12,624 nt of DNA from Pseudomonadota bacterium (GCA_023425225.1 JAFADB010000116.1:1-12624), one strand, 5' to 3'. Shown: positions 1 to 7,150, counted from the stretch's first letter. Program-made: numbers and translations. Notes: generated from the sequence alone by a model not told the origin.

Positions 1-882
1 GCCGAGGCGCGCGGCGATGCCGCGGCCGCCAGCGAGGCGCTGCGCAACCTGCAGGCCCGCGACCCGGTGCTGCATGCGCTGCTGCAGGCCGACCTGCTGC
101 TGGCGCAGGCGCGGCCGGTCGATGCGATCAACGCGCTCGACGTGGCCGATGCCCAGCCGCTGCCGCCGCGCGGCATCCTGCTGCGCACCCGCGCCCTGGC
201 GCAGGCCGGTCGCGCCGCCGAGGCCTACGGCCAGCTCGGCGCGCTGCGCAAGCAGCAGATCCTCACCAGCGAGGGCATGGCCGAGCTGGAACGGCAGCTG
301 GCCACCCAGGCCCTGCACGAGGCGGCCGACGCCAACGCGCTGGCCGAACGCTGGGAAGTGCTGCCCAAGACGCTGAAGCTGGAGCCGGAAGTGGTCGCCG
401 CCTACGCCACGCGCGCGGCGGCGCTGCACTGGGACGATGCCGCCCTGCGCAGCCTGGAACAGGCGCTGGACACCCACTGGGACGAATCGCTGGTGCTGCT
501 GTACGGCCAGCTGCCGCTGGAGAAGTACGACTCTCGCCGCGCCAGCGCGCAACGCTGGCTGCAGGCCCATCCGGCCAGCCCGGCATTGCTGCTGACGCTG
601 GCGCGGCTGGCGCGCCACCAGCAGCAGTGGCAGCAGTCCGAGGAGCTGCTGCACCGGGCCATCGCCCAGGGCGCCGGTGCCGAAGCCTGGCAGGAACTGG
701 CCAGCGGCTTCGCCGCCGCCGGCGACGATGCCGGTGCGCAGCGCTGCTATGCCAACGCGCTGCGCGTCGCGCGCGGCGAGGCGCCGCTGCCGCTGCCCGA
801 GCGCGGGCTGGACAAGGAAATCCACGACCTGGCGGTACCCGAGGATCGCGACGAGCACGGTTTCCCGCGCCTGCGTTCCTGA
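1..882 (+). CDS. hemY: HemY, heme-biosynthesis-associated TPR protein (C-terminal part, 5' truncated by window edge)
   Basis: The frame is open from base 1 and stops with TGA at 880-882, leaving 293 residues of a protein usually near 400. The missing part is the N-terminal membrane-anchored HemY_N region. What is visible is alpha-helical and TPR-like: helix pairs rich in Ala and Leu, then the family-typical block LLYGQLPLEKYDSRRASAQR, then the run WLQAHPASPALLLTLARLA, and a final TPR around WQELASGFAAAGDDAGAQRC. The protein ends in a charged tail, DRDEHGFPRLRS. This family is the inner-membrane 'protoheme IX synthesis' protein of proteobacteria, normally encoded after hemX/hemD. It is not the Bacillus HemY (protoporphyrinogen oxidase), which is a flavoprotein with a Rossmann fold that is absent here. 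The molecular role is poorly defined; involvement in late heme synthesis is family knowledge. The next gene is convergent, so this is the last gene of its operon. Confidence 0.88.
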   Translation, partial: AEARGDAAAASEALRNLQARDPVLHALLQADLLLAQARPVDAINALDVADAQPLPPRGILLRTRALAQAGRAAEAYGQLGALRKQQILTSEGMAELERQLATQALHEAADANALAERWEVLPKTLKLEPEVVAAYATRAAALHWDDAALRSLEQALDTHWDESLVLLYGQLPLEKYDSRRASAQRWLQAHPASPALLLTLARLARHQQQWQQSEELLHRAIAQGAGAEAWQELASGFAAAGDDAGAQRCYANALRVARGEAPLPLPERGLDKEIHDLAVPEDRDEHGFPRLRS

Positions 883-1079
883 TTCCATGCCGGCGGACAG
901 ACGATCCCATGGGGCACCGGCCCGTCCGTGGGAGCAGCGCTACATGGCCTCCTGGTCATCAGCCGCGATGCTTCCAGGATCGAATCGTCCGAACCCAACA
1001 GCATCGCGGCTGACGTCGCCCCCACGGGATCGCGAACGGCCTACGGGCGAACATGGCAGACGACGCAAGCGCGCCTGCC
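883..1079. other. Convergent intergenic gap between hemY and the MFS gene
   Basis: These 197 bases hold no credible gene. Two REP-like elements in inverted orientation fill the middle (926-1027). No T-rich terminator is visible for either gene, so the inverted repeat may end transcription from both sides; this is inference. Confidence 0.6.
926..1027. repeat. Pair of inverted REP-like elements
   Basis: A perfect 14-base inverted repeat, TCAGCCGCGATGCT (959-972) and AGCATCGCGGCTGA (1000-1013), is flanked by outer arms CCGTGGGAGC (926-935) and GCCCCCACGG (1018-1027), which pair with one mismatch. The right-hand element, read on the minus strand, is CCGTGGGGGCGACGTC followed by AGCCGCGATGCT. Its 16-base core matches the element at 7194-7209 with one difference. 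In the left-hand element about 20 extra bases (roughly 936-958) sit between the CCGTGGGAGC head and the TCAGCCGCGATGCT arm. Palindromic repeats with this layout are common between genes in Xanthomonadaceae (from memory). Confidence 0.7.
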
Positions 1080-2297
1080 TCAGCCGGAGACCGGGCTGGC
1101 GCCGCGCGGCGCGCGCCGCGACAGCCACAGGCTGGCCGCCGCGGCCAGCAGCGCGGCGATGCCGGCGAGCAGGTAGATCGCGCCATAGCCGGAGCGGTGC
1201 GCCAGCCAGCCGGCCAGCGGCCCGGTGACGGCCAGCGCCATGTCCAGGAACAGCGAGTAGATGCCCAGTGCGGTGCCGCGGCTGCTGGCGGCCACGCGCT
1301 TGACCGCCTCGGTCCCCAGCGACGGAAACACCAGCGCGAAGCCGGCGCCGGTGACCGCCGCGCCCAGCGCCGCCCAGCCGGCCGAGGGCGCCAGCCAGAT
1401 CAGCAACAGCCCGGCCGCCTCGACCACGAACGAGGCCAGCGCCACCGCATAGCCGCCGAAGCGGCCGATCGCGTTCGGCAGCACCAGCCGCGTCGCCACG
1501 AAGGTGACGCCCAGCAAGGTGATCGCCAGCGCCGCGTGGTCCCAATGGCGGTCGCCGTAGTACAGCGCGATGAACGAGGTGATCGCGCCGAAGCCGATCG
1601 AGCCCAGCCCGAGGCAGGTGCCGAACGGCAGCATCCGCGCCAGCACCTGCCGCATCGGGATGCGCACGCCACGGATCGGCGCCACCCCGGGCTTGCGCAC
1701 GCACAGCGCCAGCGCCGCGGCCGCCATGGCCAGCGTCAGCACGCCGAGCGCCGCGAATCCCAGCCGCTGCGCCAGCAGCACTCCCACCGGCGCCGCCAGT
1801 CCCAGCGCACCGTAGGTGGTGACGCCGTTCCACGAGATCACCTTGCCGGTCTGGGCGATGCCGGCCATGCCGATGCCCCAGGTGGTGGTGCCGGTGGTGA
1901 CCAGACTTTCGCCGGCGCCCATCAGCAAGCGGCTGGCCAGCAGCAGCCCGAGGCTGAGCGCCGGCTGCGCGACGGCCAGGGCGGCGGCCAGCAGCAGCGC
2001 GCCGCAGCCGAGGCAGAAGCCCAGCCCCAGCAGCACCGACACCCGCGGCCCGCGTTCGTCGCAGATGCGCCCGGCCAGCGCCCGCGTGCACAGCGTGGCC
2101 ACCGACTGCAGGCTCACCGCCAGCCCCGCCAGCACCGTGCCGTAGCCCAGGTCGCCGTGCACGTAGCCGGGAATCACCGCCAGCGGCAGGCCGACGCAGA
2201 AATAGCCGACGAAGTTGAACAGCACGATGCCGAGGATGCGCAGTGTCAGCCGCGGCGGTTCGCCATTCGAGGCCGGCGTCGGGGCAGATGGATTCAT
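1080..2297 (-). CDS. MFS transporter, YhhS/YfcJ (UPF0226)-like
   Basis: A 405-residue inner-membrane protein with about twelve hydrophobic segments in two halves, split by a basic cytoplasmic loop near residues 201-217. The major facilitator motif A is visible after the second segment as GRICDERGPR (76-85). The stretch LMGAGESLVTTGTTTWGIGM (125-144) followed by GKVISWNGVTTYGALGLAAP (151-170) resembles the E. coli YhhS/YfcJ group, whose members are treated as efflux carriers without a settled substrate. I chose ATG 2297 because the hydrophobic core starts about 20 residues later. A GTG at 2414 would add 39 residues of Pro/Arg/Gln-rich sequence unlike the family. The Shine-Dalgarno sequence at 2297 is weak, so the start is uncertain. 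The gene is convergent with hemY and separated from the thiolase by a long gap, so it probably forms a single-gene unit. Substrate cannot be inferred. Confidence 0.87.
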   Translation of the reverse strand: MNPSAPTPASNGEPPRLTLRILGIVLFNFVGYFCVGLPLAVIPGYVHGDLGYGTVLAGLAVSLQSVATLCTRALAGRICDERGPRVSVLLGLGFCLGCGALLLAAALAVAQPALSLGLLLASRLLMGAGESLVTTGTTTWGIGMAGIAQTGKVISWNGVTTYGALGLAAPVGVLLAQRLGFAALGVLTLAMAAAALALCVRKPGVAPIRGVRIPMRQVLARMLPFGTCLGLGSIGFGAITSFIALYYGDRHWDHAALAITLLGVTFVATRLVLPNAIGRFGGYAVALASFVVEAAGLLLIWLAPSAGWAALGAAVTGAGFALVFPSLGTEAVKRVAASSRGTALGIYSLFLDMALAVTGPLAGWLAHRSGYGAIYLLAGIAALLAAAASLWLSRRAPRGASPVSG

Positions 2298-2879
2298 GCG
2301 CCTGCGGTCCCGGCTGGCGATGGGAGACTGGGATGTCGCCACGGTTGGCCATCCCGCTGCGGCGGGCGCTTGCGGTTGTCCGGCGCTTGCATGCGGGCAT
2401 TTTCCATCAATCACGCCGGGAAATTGAGTGGGGTCGTGGCGATCCGCTTGTTCGATCGCGCTGTTGAATACCTAGCCCGGCTGAAGTCATTCCTTCAACC
2501 GACTTGGATCACAACTCTCGGAAGCAAAGTTCAATAAGCAAAGGCTTCCGCCCGCTGCGCGGCCGGGTTCATTTCTTTTGGATAAGCGCAAAAGAAACGG
2601 AACCAAAGAAAAACGCTTTCCCTGCAACGTCAAGAACCTTCGTCTGAAAGGCTATCGGGATTTTCCGACTCGCCCTCCGTGGCTCGTTCGGAACATGCTC
2701 GATCACGGCAGGCCGCCCATCCATGGGCGGCGCCCTACGGGTCTTGAAAGATCGTCACCGCTCACTGCTGGCAAAGCCGCTCATGAACCGCCGGGGGCGC
2801 ATTGCAATCCACACGCTCCGTTGTCGCCTCACCTGCAGACGGAATCTGCGGCTCAGGCCGCGGCGTCCTCGCGGAGGGT
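2298..2879. other. 582-base gap between MFS gene and thiolase, with a low-GC core
   Basis: No convincing gene is seen. The part nearest the MFS start must contain its promoter, but I could not pick clear boxes. Positions 2401-2700 are about 52% GC by hand count (2581-2640 only about 43%), against roughly 70% in the neighbouring genes. The A-rich core near 2570-2620 (GCGCAAAAGAAACGGAACC and following) looks like a degenerate interspersed or acquired sequence, not Xanthomonad coding sequence. A 9-bp hairpin lies at 2712-2731. Confidence 0.6.
2712..2731. terminator. Short hairpin downstream of the thiolase gene
   Basis: GCCGCCCAT-CC-ATGGGCGGC is a perfect 9-bp inverted repeat with a minimal loop. 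It lies about 150 bases downstream of the thiolase stop on the minus strand. No T-run follows on either strand, so terminator function is only a guess; it may equally be part of a dispersed repeat. Confidence 0.25.
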
Positions 2880-4160
2880 TCAGCGCTCGACGATCGCCAC
2901 CACGCCCATGCCGCCGGCGGTGCAGATCGAGATCAGCGCGCGACCGCCGCCGCGCTGCTTGAGTTCCTTGGCCACGGTGGCGACGATGCGCGCGCCGGTG
3001 GCGGCGAACGGGTGGCCGGTGGCCAGCGACGAGCCCAGCGGATTGATCTTCTCCGGGTCGATGCGGCCCAGCGGTGCGGCCAGGCCAAGGCGGCCGGTGC
3101 AGTAGTCCTCGCTCTCCCAGGCGCGCAGCGTGCACAGCACCTGCGCGGCGAAGGCCTCGTGGATCTCGTAGATGTCGAAGTCCTGCAGGCTCAGGCCATG
3201 GCGCGCCAGCATCTGCGGCACGGCGACGGTGGGCGCCATCAGCAGGCCCTCGCCATGCACGAAGTCCACCGCCGACACCTGCGCGTCCTTCAGGTAGGCC
3301 AGCGGCTCGTGGCCGTGCGCCTGCGCCCATTCCTCGCTGGCCAGCAGCACCGCGGCGGCGCCGTCGGTGAGCGGGGTGGAGTTGGCGGCGGTCAGCGTGC
3401 CGCGGCCGGAGACCTTGTCGAACGCCGGCTTGAGCGTGGCCAGCTTTTCCAGCGAGGTGTCCGGGCGCAGGATGTTGTCGCGCTCCACGCCGCGGAACGG
3501 CGCGATCAGGTCGGCGAAGAAGCCGCTGTCGTAGGCGGCGGCCAGCTTCTTGTGCGAGGACACCGCCCACTCGTCCTGCGAGTCGCGCGAGATGTTCCAC
3601 TCCTTGGCCATGTCCTCGCAGTGCTCGCCCATGCTCTTGCCGGTGCGCGGCTCGGCCACGCCGGGGAACTCGGGCTTGAGCTCGGACAGGCGGAAGCCCT
3701 TGAACAGCGCCTTGAACTTGTCGGCCGGCTTCTTCGCCCGGTTGGCGGCCAGCAGCCGCGCGCGCAGCGCCTTGCCGTAGACGATCGGCACGTCGGAGGT
3801 GGTGTCCGAACCGCCGCCGATGCCCGAGTCGATCTGCCCCAGGGCGATCTTGTTGGCCACGGTGATCACCGAATCCAGGCTGGTGCCGCAGGCGCGCTGC
3901 AGGGTGATGCCCGGCGTCAGCGCCGACAGCCCGGAGGACAGCGCCGCCTCGCGCGCCAGGTTCCAGTCCGCCGAATGCTTGATCACCGCGCCCATCGCCA
4001 CCTCGCCCAGCACCTGCCCGTGCAGGCCGAAGCGCTCGACCAGCGCGCCCAGCGTGCGCACCGACATCCCGAGGTTGCCCACATCCGAATACGCCGTGTT
4101 CTGGCGGCAGAAGGGAATGCGGACGCCGCCGAGGATGGCGACGGGTCGGGGGCTGGGCAT
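2880..4160 (-). CDS. fadI: Thiolase, FadI-like acetyl-CoA acyltransferase
   Basis: A 426-residue thiolase, matching the usual length of about 400-440. It should catalyse thiolytic cleavage of 3-ketoacyl-CoA to acetyl-CoA and a shortened acyl-CoA, or the reverse Claisen condensation. The full catalytic set is visible: nucleophile Cys91 in LQRACGTSLDSV, His334 in YEIHEAFAAQ, His383 in ATGHPFAATGAR and Cys413 in ICTAGGMG. HEAF instead of the common NEAF, and GHPFAATGAR, are features of the E. coli FadI branch more than of FadA, so the symbol is a best guess; a biosynthetic acetoacetyl-CoA thiolase is possible. I start at ATG 4160; an in-frame ATG at 4175 would add MREAP. No hydroxyacyl-CoA dehydrogenase/hydratase partner (FadJ/FadB type) adjoins it, so it appears to be transcribed alone. 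It is divergent from the gene at 4267, and a candidate promoter is present in the shared gap. Confidence 0.93.
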   Translation of the reverse strand: MPSPRPVAILGGVRIPFCRQNTAYSDVGNLGMSVRTLGALVERFGLHGQVLGEVAMGAVIKHSADWNLAREAALSSGLSALTPGITLQRACGTSLDSVITVANKIALGQIDSGIGGGSDTTSDVPIVYGKALRARLLAANRAKKPADKFKALFKGFRLSELKPEFPGVAEPRTGKSMGEHCEDMAKEWNISRDSQDEWAVSSHKKLAAAYDSGFFADLIAPFRGVERDNILRPDTSLEKLATLKPAFDKVSGRGTLTAANSTPLTDGAAAVLLASEEWAQAHGHEPLAYLKDAQVSAVDFVHGEGLLMAPTVAVPQMLARHGLSLQDFDIYEIHEAFAAQVLCTLRAWESEDYCTGRLGLAAPLGRIDPEKINPLGSSLATGHPFAATGARIVATVAKELKQRGGGRALISICTAGGMGVVAIVER

Positions 4161-4216
4161 GGGTGCTTCTCGCATGTCGGGGTGTGGAAAGGACGGGACC
4201 TGCACGCAACGGCAGG

Positions 4217-4222
4217 CATAAT
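4217..4222 (+). promoter_or_regulatory. Candidate -10 box for the divergent 295-residue gene
   Basis: CATAAT (5 of 6 to TATAAT) lies 45 bases before ATG 4267. No good -35 box is found at the right distance. It would overlap the start region of the thiolase promoter on the other strand, so the two divergent genes may compete or be co-regulated. This is inference. Confidence 0.3.
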
Positions 4223-4229
4223 GGCGCCA

Positions 4230-4258
4230 AGTGTAGCGGCGAGCCCGTGATGGGCCAA
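4230..4258 (-). promoter_or_regulatory. Candidate sigma-70 promoter of the thiolase gene
   Basis: On the minus strand TTGGCC (4258-4253) and TACACT (4235-4230) are separated by exactly 17 bases. Transcription would start near 4223, giving a leader of roughly 60 bases to ATG 4160. The -35 box is weak (3 of 6) and the -10 box moderate (4 of 6). The call rests on spacing and position only. Confidence 0.35.
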
Positions 4259-4266
4259 TTGAAACG

Positions 4267-5154
4267 ATGACTGCAGTCGATACCGCGGGAACCGCCATGG
4301 GCGTGCTGGCACTGGAGCTTTCCGGCGGCAGTGTGCCCACCCTCGCCGCGCTGCCGGCGCAGCAGGCCGGCGAACTGGCCGAGAAGCTCGGCCGCGATCT
4401 GGCGCAGCTGGTGCCGCAGGTGCGCGAGCTGGAACTGTGCGTGGCCGCCGCGCATTTCGATCCGGCCGAAGCGCTGCGTCCGGGCTGGTCGCTGCACCGT
4501 CGCCTGGCCGAATTGCGCGCACGCGCGCCCGGCCGCGACGAGGGCCCGCGCATGCTCGCCTTCGGCGCCGATGCCAAGGGCGAGATCCCGATGCCGTTCC
4601 AGGCCGATGCCACGCTCACCGGCGGCAGCCTGCGGGTGCTGCCGTTCCTGCTGCACGGCCAGGCCGAGCGCGTCGCCGAGGTCGCGGCCGCGCTTGAGGG
4701 CGTGCTGCTGGCGCAGGGCATGGCGCAGCCAGACACCGCACTGCTGGCGCAGCAGGCGTTCGGTGCGCAGATCGAACACGCGCGCTATCTCACCGTGCAC
4801 GACCTGGCGGCGATGATGGCCATGCAGTACGACAACCAGGGCCTGGCCGCGCTGTGGCCGCTGATCGAGGCGGCATTGCTGGCGCCGAACAGCGAGGAGT
4901 GGCTGGAACAGCCCCCCGAGCCGCTGCTGCGCTACGCCGACGGCGAGGTGCGCATGGCGCTGTTCGACCCGGCCGGCTGGTGCGCGCACTACGGCCACGA
5001 CCGCGAGCAGTGCGAGCGGCTGGAACGCACCTACGAGCAGTACCTGATGCGCCAGCGGCAGATGGCCGCGGTGCTCGAGGCGCATGGCGTGCCGGTGCTG
5101 TACGTGCATTGCGAAGCCGGCCACGACGCGCGGCAGGCGCTGCAGGCCGGCTGA
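4267..5154 (+). CDS. Uncharacterised 295-residue soluble protein
   Basis: I do not recognise the family. The frame has good coding character: third-position GC bias and a balanced composition with aromatic and acidic residues, unlike the Arg/Pro-rich opposite frames. There is no signal peptide or membrane segment, so it is likely cytoplasmic. The first half is Ala/Leu/Glu-rich and probably helical. The middle has FGADAKGEIPMPFQADATLT (99-118). The C-terminal third carries Cys and His residues spaced as in a possible metal site or redox patch: Cys239, His241, His244 and Cys249 (in GWCAHYGHDREQCERLERTY), then His273, His281, Cys282 and His286. The ATG at 4267 lacks a strong Shine-Dalgarno sequence; an in-frame ATG at 4297 (residue 11) is an alternative start. 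The gene is divergent from the thiolase, from which it is separated by only 106 bases, and stands alone downstream. No function should be assigned. Confidence 0.75.
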   Translation: MTAVDTAGTAMGVLALELSGGSVPTLAALPAQQAGELAEKLGRDLAQLVPQVRELELCVAAAHFDPAEALRPGWSLHRRLAELRARAPGRDEGPRMLAFGADAKGEIPMPFQADATLTGGSLRVLPFLLHGQAERVAEVAAALEGVLLAQGMAQPDTALLAQQAFGAQIEHARYLTVHDLAAMMAMQYDNQGLAALWPLIEAALLAPNSEEWLEQPPEPLLRYADGEVRMALFDPAGWCAHYGHDREQCERLERTYEQYLMRQRQMAAVLEAHGVPVLYVHCEAGHDARQALQAG

Positions 5155-5493
5155 GCCGGTACCTGCCGCCCTGGCAGGGCGCGGTGCCCGGGCAGCGGCA
5201 TCGCGGACATCGTGCGGCGATCGCGGCGCCACCGCGAGCCTCGTCGCACTCACTGGAATCGGCACGGTCCCACACGCCGGCACCCGGCGATCGGCGGCGG
5301 CGGCTCCATTCCGGCACCGTCCTGCGCCACGGCGGCCATCGTCGATTCCTCGCGCGGCGTCATATCCCCCGCGCATCGCAAGATGGCGATCGGGCATGAG
5401 GCGGCGCATGGACCGGGCGTTATGCTGGCCGCGCAGGTTTCGGCGCTGGCCCTCTCTCCCTTGCCGGCTGTCGCCCCCGCCTGCAACCCTCCC

Positions 5494-5534
5494 CATGGCG
5501 GGGCCGCCATTCACCGTGTGGCGGTCCTGCCATG
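5494..5534. repeat. Imperfect inverted repeat in the noncoding stretch
   Basis: CATGGCGGGGCCGCCAT (5494-5510) and GTGGCGGTCCTGCCATG (5518-5534) are complementary at 14 of 17 positions around a 7-base loop. It may be a REP-type element or a transcript hairpin. It does not share the CCGTGGGRGC core of the other repeats. Confidence 0.4.
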
Positions 5535-5721
5535 TCTTGCCTGATCCGTAGAACCGCGCACGACATGCCTCGGCCGCCATCCGGCCGGCGGTCACTCCAT
5601 GGCACGAAGCACGGCGAAGGGACCCGGGGAGCGCGGACAACGTCGCGTTGGTCTTCGACCGCCGCCGCCGCGCCGCCACGAACCTCGGGTCGCGGCGGCA
5701 CGATGCGGGTGCGGGTGCGGC

Positions 5722-5742
5722 ACCGGATCGAGCGGATCCGAT
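5722..5742 (-). terminator. Hairpin just downstream of the distal sodC gene
   Basis: On the minus strand CGGATC-CGCTC-GATCCG forms a perfect 6-bp stem, extendable by a U-G and an A-U pair. It begins about 18 bases after the sodC stop at 5761. No U-run follows, so it is a possible but unproven terminator of the sodC pair. Confidence 0.35.
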
Positions 5743-5760
5743 GCCACTGCGATGGGCCGG

Positions 5761-6387
5761 TTACGGGGCCTCGATCACCGCGCAGGCCAGGCGTCCGCCG
5801 GCGTTGCCGGTGGGCTGGGTGGCGTAGTCGTCCGGATCGGCATGCACGATCAGGCCCTTGCCGATGATGTCGAAGGCGTCGCCCTTGCCGGCGTTGACGT
5901 TGCTCGACACCGGCCCGTCGATGGTGGCGTTGCCCTCGGCGTCGGCGACGATGTTGGGCATGTCGCCGCCATGGTGCGGATCGCTGTTGACGTTGCCGTG
6001 GTCGGTATTGGCCGGGTTGAAGTGGCCGCCGGCGCTGCTGGCGTCGGGCGCGCTGCAGTCGCCCTTCTCGTGGATGTGGAAGCCGTGCTCGCTGTTGGGC
6101 TTCAGCCCCGAGAGCTTGCCGCTGGCATGCAGCCCGCTGGCCAGCTGGATGAAGTCGATCTCGCCCTTGACGTCGTTGCCCTGGGTCGGCGCCAGCGTGG
6201 CCTTGGCCAGCACCGGGCCGGTGGCGGCCTCGCCCGGGGTGGTGTCGGGCGCGTGTTCGGCATGCTCGGCGTCGGTCGCCGCCGGCGCGGTCTCGGGGGC
6301 GGTTGCCGCGGCCGGCGGCTCCTGACGCTGGCAGGCACCCAGCGCCAGGGCACTGGCCAGGAACAGGGTGGAGTGGATCAGTCGCAT
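5761..6387 (-). CDS. sodC: Cu/Zn superoxide dismutase, lipoprotein (distal copy)
   Basis: A 208-residue protein that converts superoxide to hydrogen peroxide and oxygen in the periplasm. The N-terminus MRLIHSTLFLASALALGAC is a lipoprotein signal with lipobox LGAC at Cys19, followed by an acidic, Ala/Pro/Thr-rich tether to about residue 55. The SOD domain carries all expected ligands: Cu His104, His106 and His182, bridging His122, and Zn His130, His139 and Asp142 (HGFHIHEKGDC, GGHFNP, DPHHGGDMPN, GLIVHADPDDY). The disulfide cysteines are Cys111 and Cys202. A strong ribosome site, AAGGAG, lies 7 bases before ATG 6387. The gene is 68 bases downstream of the second sodC on the same strand, probably in one operon. 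Compared with its partner it has a longer His/Glu-containing linker (EHAEHAPDTT), which might bind metal; that is inference. Confidence 0.96.
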   Translation of the reverse strand: MRLIHSTLFLASALALGACQRQEPPAAATAPETAPAATDAEHAEHAPDTTPGEAATGPVLAKATLAPTQGNDVKGEIDFIQLASGLHASGKLSGLKPNSEHGFHIHEKGDCSAPDASSAGGHFNPANTDHGNVNSDPHHGGDMPNIVADAEGNATIDGPVSSNVNAGKGDAFDIIGKGLIVHADPDDYATQPTGNAGGRLACAVIEAP

Positions 6388-6455
6388 GTCGTTCTCCTTG
6401 GTTGGGGCGATGGCCGCGGCGGAAGGAACCGCGCGCTGCCACCAGGGTGAATCGA

Positions 6456-7052
6456 TCAGCCTCCGGCCAACGGCCGGATCACGCCGCAGGCCACGCGCGC
6501 GCCGGCGTTGCCGGCCGGCTGGCTGCGGTAGTCGTCCGGATCGGCGTGGACCACCAGGGCGCGGCCGACGATGTCGCCCGGTCCGCCGCCGCCCAGCGTC
6601 ACGCCGGGCAGGCGCAGGTCGACCTGCGCCACGCCCTCGGCATTGCTCTGCAGGTTGTCCATGTCGCCGGCATGGTGCGGGCCGCTGCCGCTGCGCCCGT
6701 GCGGCGCGGCCGCCGGGTTGAAGTGGGCGCCGGCGCTGCTGGCGTCCACCGCGCTGCAGTCGCCGCGCTCATGCACGTGGAAGCCGAACGTGCGCAGCGG
6801 CGGCAGGCCGCCGACGGTGCCGGTGATGCGCACGCCGTCGGCAACCGGCAGCAGCACCATGCGTCCGCTGATCAGGCTGGCCGAGGCCGGTGCCAGCGCG
6901 GCTTCGGCGCGCTGCACCAGCGGCACGACCGGTGCCGGCGGCGGCGGGGTCGGCGCCACTGGCGGGGGCGCCGAGCTGCACGCGGCCAGCAGGACGAGCA
7001 CGCAGCCGGCCGGAGCCAGACGAAACAGACGGGAATGGCGGATTGGGGACAT
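6456..7052 (-). CDS. sodC: Cu/Zn superoxide dismutase, lipoprotein (proximal copy)
   Basis: A 198-residue paralogue of the gene immediately downstream. The signal is RLAPAGCVLVLLAAC with lipobox LAAC at Cys25, followed by a Pro-rich tether (SSAPPPVAPTPPPPAPVVP) and the SOD domain. Metal ligands are complete: Cu His92, His94 and His169, bridging His110, and Zn His118, His127 and Asp130 (FGFHVHERGDC, GAHFNP, GPHHAGDMDN, ALVVHADPDDY). The disulfide pair is Cys99 and Cys189. I start at ATG 7052, which gives a normal signal peptide with basic residues; starting upstream (7124) would put unrelated sequence in front of it. The Shine-Dalgarno sequence is weak. The gene lies 174 bases after ntrC, with a hairpin and a REP-like element between them, so it likely has its own promoter. 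Two tandem sodC genes are known in xanthomonads (from memory). Confidence 0.94.
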   Translation of the reverse strand: MSPIRHSRLFRLAPAGCVLVLLAACSSAPPPVAPTPPPPAPVVPLVQRAEAALAPASASLISGRMVLLPVADGVRITGTVGGLPPLRTFGFHVHERGDCSAVDASSAGAHFNPAAAPHGRSGSGPHHAGDMDNLQSNAEGVAQVDLRLPGVTLGGGGPGDIVGRALVVHADPDDYRSQPAGNAGARVACGVIRPLAGG

Positions 7053-7115
7053 GGCAGGGAACCTAGCGACGCGCGTGTTCAGGGACCATGAAAGATCGCC
7101 GCTGCACGCGCACGG

Positions 7116-7150
7116 CGCAACCACATGCCGTTCCCGGGCACGTGGTTGCG
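7116..7150. terminator. Hairpin between ntrC and the sodC pair
   Basis: CGCAACCAC (7116-7124) pairs with GTGGTTGCG (7142-7150). Inside it TGCC pairs with GGCA across one A/C mismatch, with a 7-base loop. It lies 77 bases after the ntrC stop and 64 bases before the sodC start at 7052. There is no U-run. It may end the ntrBC transcript or belong to a repeat. Confidence 0.4.

Larger units (their letters stand above)
5155..5760. other. 606-base stretch without a recognised gene
   Basis: This lies between two convergent genes. Short open frames on both strands are rich in Arg, Pro and Ala with no family features and no ribosome site, so I do not call them. Visible structure includes a small hairpin CGCCCT-GGC-AGGGCG at 5167-5181 just after the 295-residue gene, an imperfect 17-base inverted repeat at 5494-5534, a short GCGGGT tandem (5705-5720) and a hairpin beside the sodC stop (5722-5742). 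Confidence 0.55.

Noticed and set aside
1..882. HemY as protoporphyrinogen oxidase
   Set aside because: The name is shared with the Bacillus enzyme, but this sequence is a TPR-type helical protein without a dinucleotide-binding fold.
2298..2414. Upstream GTG start (2414) for the MFS transporter
   Set aside because: It would add 39 polar, Pro/Arg/Gln-rich residues before a normal MFS N-terminus. ATG 2297 gives a typical 405-residue protein.
1053..2537. Long plus-strand open frame opposite the MFS gene (494 codons)
   Set aside because: The translation is Gln/Arg/Gly/His-rich low-complexity sequence typical of the antisense frame of high-GC membrane protein genes, with no domain features.
2578..3105. 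Plus-strand open frame beginning in the low-GC stretch
   Set aside because: It uses a non-ATG start, has no ribosome site, and runs into the antisense of the thiolase with no domain character. I treat the stretch as noncoding or a repeat.
2755..5679. Very long minus-strand open frame (974 codons) through the thiolase and beyond
   Set aside because: It is a shadow frame of the thiolase and of the antisense of the 295-residue gene. Its composition is Arg/Gly/His-rich with no recognisable family.
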